A DNA stretch of 64,000 bases, from contig OZ022351.1 in assembly GCA_963989245.1 (NCBI GenBank), positions 23,629,129 to 23,693,128 on the forward strand, given 5' to 3'. This DNA comes from Nansenia antarctica. Lineage: Eukaryota; Chordata; Actinopteri; Argentiniformes; Microstomatidae. The stretch's first letter is position 1. Every line of letters begins with the position of its first letter. Under the pieces are notes generated by a model. It had not been told where the DNA came from. It saw only the letters and a program-made list of their open reading frames with translations, and did not search any database. Of the stretch, positions 61,849 to 64,000 are shown one piece after another. Made by a program: the position numbers and the translations under genes.

Positions 61849-62973
61849 AGTGGATATGAACAGGGGTAGGGGTCATGGTGGATATGAACAGGGGTAGGGG
61901 TCATGGTGGATATGAACAGGGGTAGGGGTCATGGTGGATATGAACAGGGGTAGGGGTCCTGGTGGATATGAACAGGGGTAGGGGTCATGGTGGATATGAA
62001 CAGGGGTAGGGGTCATGGTGGATATGAACAGGGGTAGGGGTCATGGTGGATATGAACAGGGGTAGGGGTCATGGTGGATATGAACAGGGGTAGGGGTCAT
62101 GGTGGATATGAACAGGGGTAGGGGTCATGGTGGATATGAACAGGGGTAGGGGTCATGGTGGATATGAACAGGGGGTCAGGGGTCATGGTGGATATGAACA
62201 GGGGTAGGGGTCATGGTGGATATGAACAGAGGTAGGGGTCATGGTGGATATGAACAGGGGTAGGGGTCATGGTGGATATGAACAGGGGTAGGGGTCATGG
62301 TGGATATGAACAGGGGGTCAGGGGTCATGGTGGATATGAACAGGGGTAGGGGTCATGGTGGATATGAACAGGGGGTCAGGGGTCATGGTGGATATGAACA
62401 GGGGTAGGGGTCCTGGTGGATATGAACAGGGGGTCAGGGGTCATGGTGGATATGAACAGGGGTAGGGGTCATGGTGGATATGAACAGGGGGTCAGGGGTC
62501 ATGGTGGATATGAACAGGGGTAGGGGTCATGGTGGATATGAACAGAGGTAGGGGTCATGGTGGATATGAACAGGGGTAGGGGTCATGGTGGATATGAACA
62601 GGGGTAGGGGTCATGGTGGATATGAACAGGGGGTCAGGGGTCATGGTGGATATGAACAGGGGTAGGGGTCCTGGTGGATATGAACAGGGGGTCAGGGGTC
62701 ATGGTGGATATGAACAGGGGTAGGGGTCCTGGTGGATATGAACAGGGGTAGGGTAGGGGTCATAGTGGATATGAACAGGGGTAGGGGTCCTGGTGGATAT
62801 GAACAGGGGGTCAGGGGTCCTGGTGGATATGAACAGGGGTAGGGGTACTGGTGGATATGAACAGGGGGTCAGGGGTCATGGTGGATATGAACAGGGGGTC
62901 AGGGGTCATGGTGGATATGAACAGGGGGTCAGGGGTCATGGTGGATATGAACAGGGGGTCAGGGGTCATGGTG
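61849..62973. repeat. Minisatellite of 28- and 30-bp units
   Basis: About 39-40 units of GGTGGATATGAACAGGGG followed by TAGGGGTCAT (28 bp) or GTCAGGGGTCAT (30 bp). The left part is mostly 28-bp units, the middle alternates the two types, and the last four are 30-bp units. The G-rich strand is the plus strand. The short Gly-Tyr-Glu-Gln frame is not a gene. Confidence 0.96.
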
Positions 62974-62977
62974 ACCT

Positions 62978-63153
62978 GGCCTAGTGGTTAGTGAGGTGGA
63001 CTGGTGATCAGACGAGTTCAGACGATCAGATGAGTTCAAACCCCGCTTACGAACACCACTTAGCCCTACATTACTCCAGGGAGACTGTCTCTTGTAATCT
63101 CTAAATGTTTAAGTTGTTTGGATAAAAGCATCTGCTAAATAGTTAAAATGTAA
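62978..63153 (+). mobile_element. tRNA-derived SINE, copy 4
   Basis: CCTGGCCTAGTGGTTAGTGA at the head, GAGTTCAAACCCCGC as B-box, TAAAAGCATCTGCTAAATAG at the tail. It directly abuts the minisatellite. Confidence 0.85.
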
Positions 63154-63576
63154 AACCTGTTACTTTCTTGGCCTTTTCTCTTTCCAATGAACTTCATCTC
63201 TGTTCTGTCGCCTTAATCTCTGTTCTGTTATTGTTGTTGTTGTTGAATCGGGGGTGTTAGTGCTGAGCTGGAACAAAAGGGGCAGGACTGACGAACAAAG
63301 CTCTACTTTTTTGTCCATTTAGGAGGCGTACTTAACAGTAACTTCATAGTTTGTTTGTGGTTTGGTTGAGAGCAAGTTTGTGGCCCCGACGAGACAGAAG
63401 GGCGTAACATTTTTATAGTGAACATTTTTATAGTGAACTATCATCGTACTCAAAACAGTAGAGAACGCAGCCGTGGTGTTTGGTTTACTGTCTGGACGTC
63501 TCGCCTTGTCATGCTACATGTCATTTAATATGAAAAGAACAGAACTGACTGATTATTTGAAAAACAGAAAGCCCTT

Positions 63577-63789
63577 AAGGGCTCTGCACACAGCGTGCGA
63601 TTTCTGTTGCGCGTCAACGTTCCATTTTGAAGTTTGAATGGAAGTCTATGAGAACATACAACAGAAATTGCATCGCACGCTGTGTGCATTGGGATGCGAT
63701 GTTTTATGATTTTCTCATAGACTTCCATTCAAACTTCAAAATGGAACGTTGACGCGCAACAGAAATCGCACGCTGTGTGCAGAGCCCTT
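63577..63789. mobile_element. Foldback element with about 78-bp arms
   Basis: The left arm AAGGGCTCTGCACACAGCGT and onward is repeated almost perfectly as a complement ending GTGTGCAGAGCCCTT. The arms are separated by about 57 bp, which itself contains another GCACGCTGTGTGC motif. Confidence 0.9.
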
Positions 63790-64000
63790 TACAGTAAAGT
63801 ATCTTACACAGTAATTTCGCTGGCATAAATAATTAAGAAGTCAAAGCAATCATTTGAGCATTCTTTTTTAACATACTGATAACTCATTAAACGTTGAGTA
63901 ACTGAGTAGATTATCTAAGGAGATCGTCACATTGGTAATGTAATTAAATTAGTTATTTTAAAAAACATTATTTTACAAATGGAAATAGACCAATGAACAT

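Larger units (their letters stand above)
54556..64000. other. Probable dipk1c intron 1 or upstream region
   Basis: It holds two family B elements (54952-55397, 57646-58165), a GT tract (56491-56556), LINE tails (58275-58320 plus, 61580-61700 minus), a diverged internal duplication (59820-59940 versus 60060-60180), telomere-like repeats at 61043-61080, the minisatellite, a SINE and a foldback element. I scanned for a signal-anchor exon on the minus strand and found none. Confidence 0.45.

Noticed and set aside
61849..62973. CRISPR-like regular repeats
   Set aside because: The units are contiguous with no unique spacers, and the window is a vertebrate genome. The arrays at 21983 and 40736 are rejected for the same reason.
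62793..62984. Repetitive Gly-Tyr-Glu-Gln-Gly-Val frame in the minisatellite
   Set aside because: It exists only where 30-bp units keep the frame; the 28-bp units break it, and no start context or splice sites were seen.

Overview
The window is nuclear DNA from a teleost fish. The evidence is vertebrate-style split genes, dense CA/GT and CT microsatellites, tRNA-headed SINEs, LINE 3' ends with short tandem tails, a Tc1-like relic and many small terminal-inverted-repeat elements. No bacterial, viral or organellar genes were seen. I cannot name the species.

Five genes can be supported. At the left edge is the last coding exon of lyrm4 (2104-2181, +). Facing it is ppp1r3g (4615-5664, -), which encodes the glycogen-targeting subunit of protein phosphatase 1. 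This pair has the same convergent arrangement as human 6p25.1. To the right, in an order matching human 18q22.3 as I recall it, are cyb5a (8695-13273, -, five exons), the C18orf63 homologue (15404-31769, +, thirteen exons, 661 codons) and dipk1c (47478-54555, -, three of its exons; exon 1 is not found and is probably beyond the window). All exon phases join without frameshift.

Layout: 1-703 hAT element; 2104-5733 lyrm4 end and ppp1r3g; 5.9-8.7 kb small MITEs; 8.7-13.3 kb cyb5a with two more hAT-type elements in its introns; 13.3-15.4 kb head-to-head promoter region of cyb5a and C18orf63; 15.4-31.8 kb C18orf63; 31.8-47.5 kb gene-free, with microsatellites, LINE and SINE pieces and a Tc1 relic; 47.5-54.6 kb dipk1c; 54.6-64 kb probable dipk1c intron 1, with a 1.1-kb minisatellite and foldback elements.

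The most striking observation is in ppp1r3g. This gene is intronless in mammals. Here its coding sequence is split by a 291-bp intron made almost entirely of a 5'-truncated retroelement. The insertion duplicated five bases, AAGGT. The left copy supplies the splice donor GT and the right copy the acceptor AG, so splicing would exactly restore the pre-insertion reading frame. This looks like recent intron birth by a transposable element, or failing that a disrupting insertion. A second theme is microsatellites used as splice-acceptor tracts in several introns. In C18orf63, complementary GT and CA tracts alternate around three consecutive exons. A third is a compact CRE/E-box/E2F composite site upstream of C18orf63.

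The five genes are not one pathway: iron-sulfur assembly, glycogen control, ER electron transfer, an uncharacterised DUF4708 protein and an ER kinase-like protein. They share a neighbourhood, not a function.
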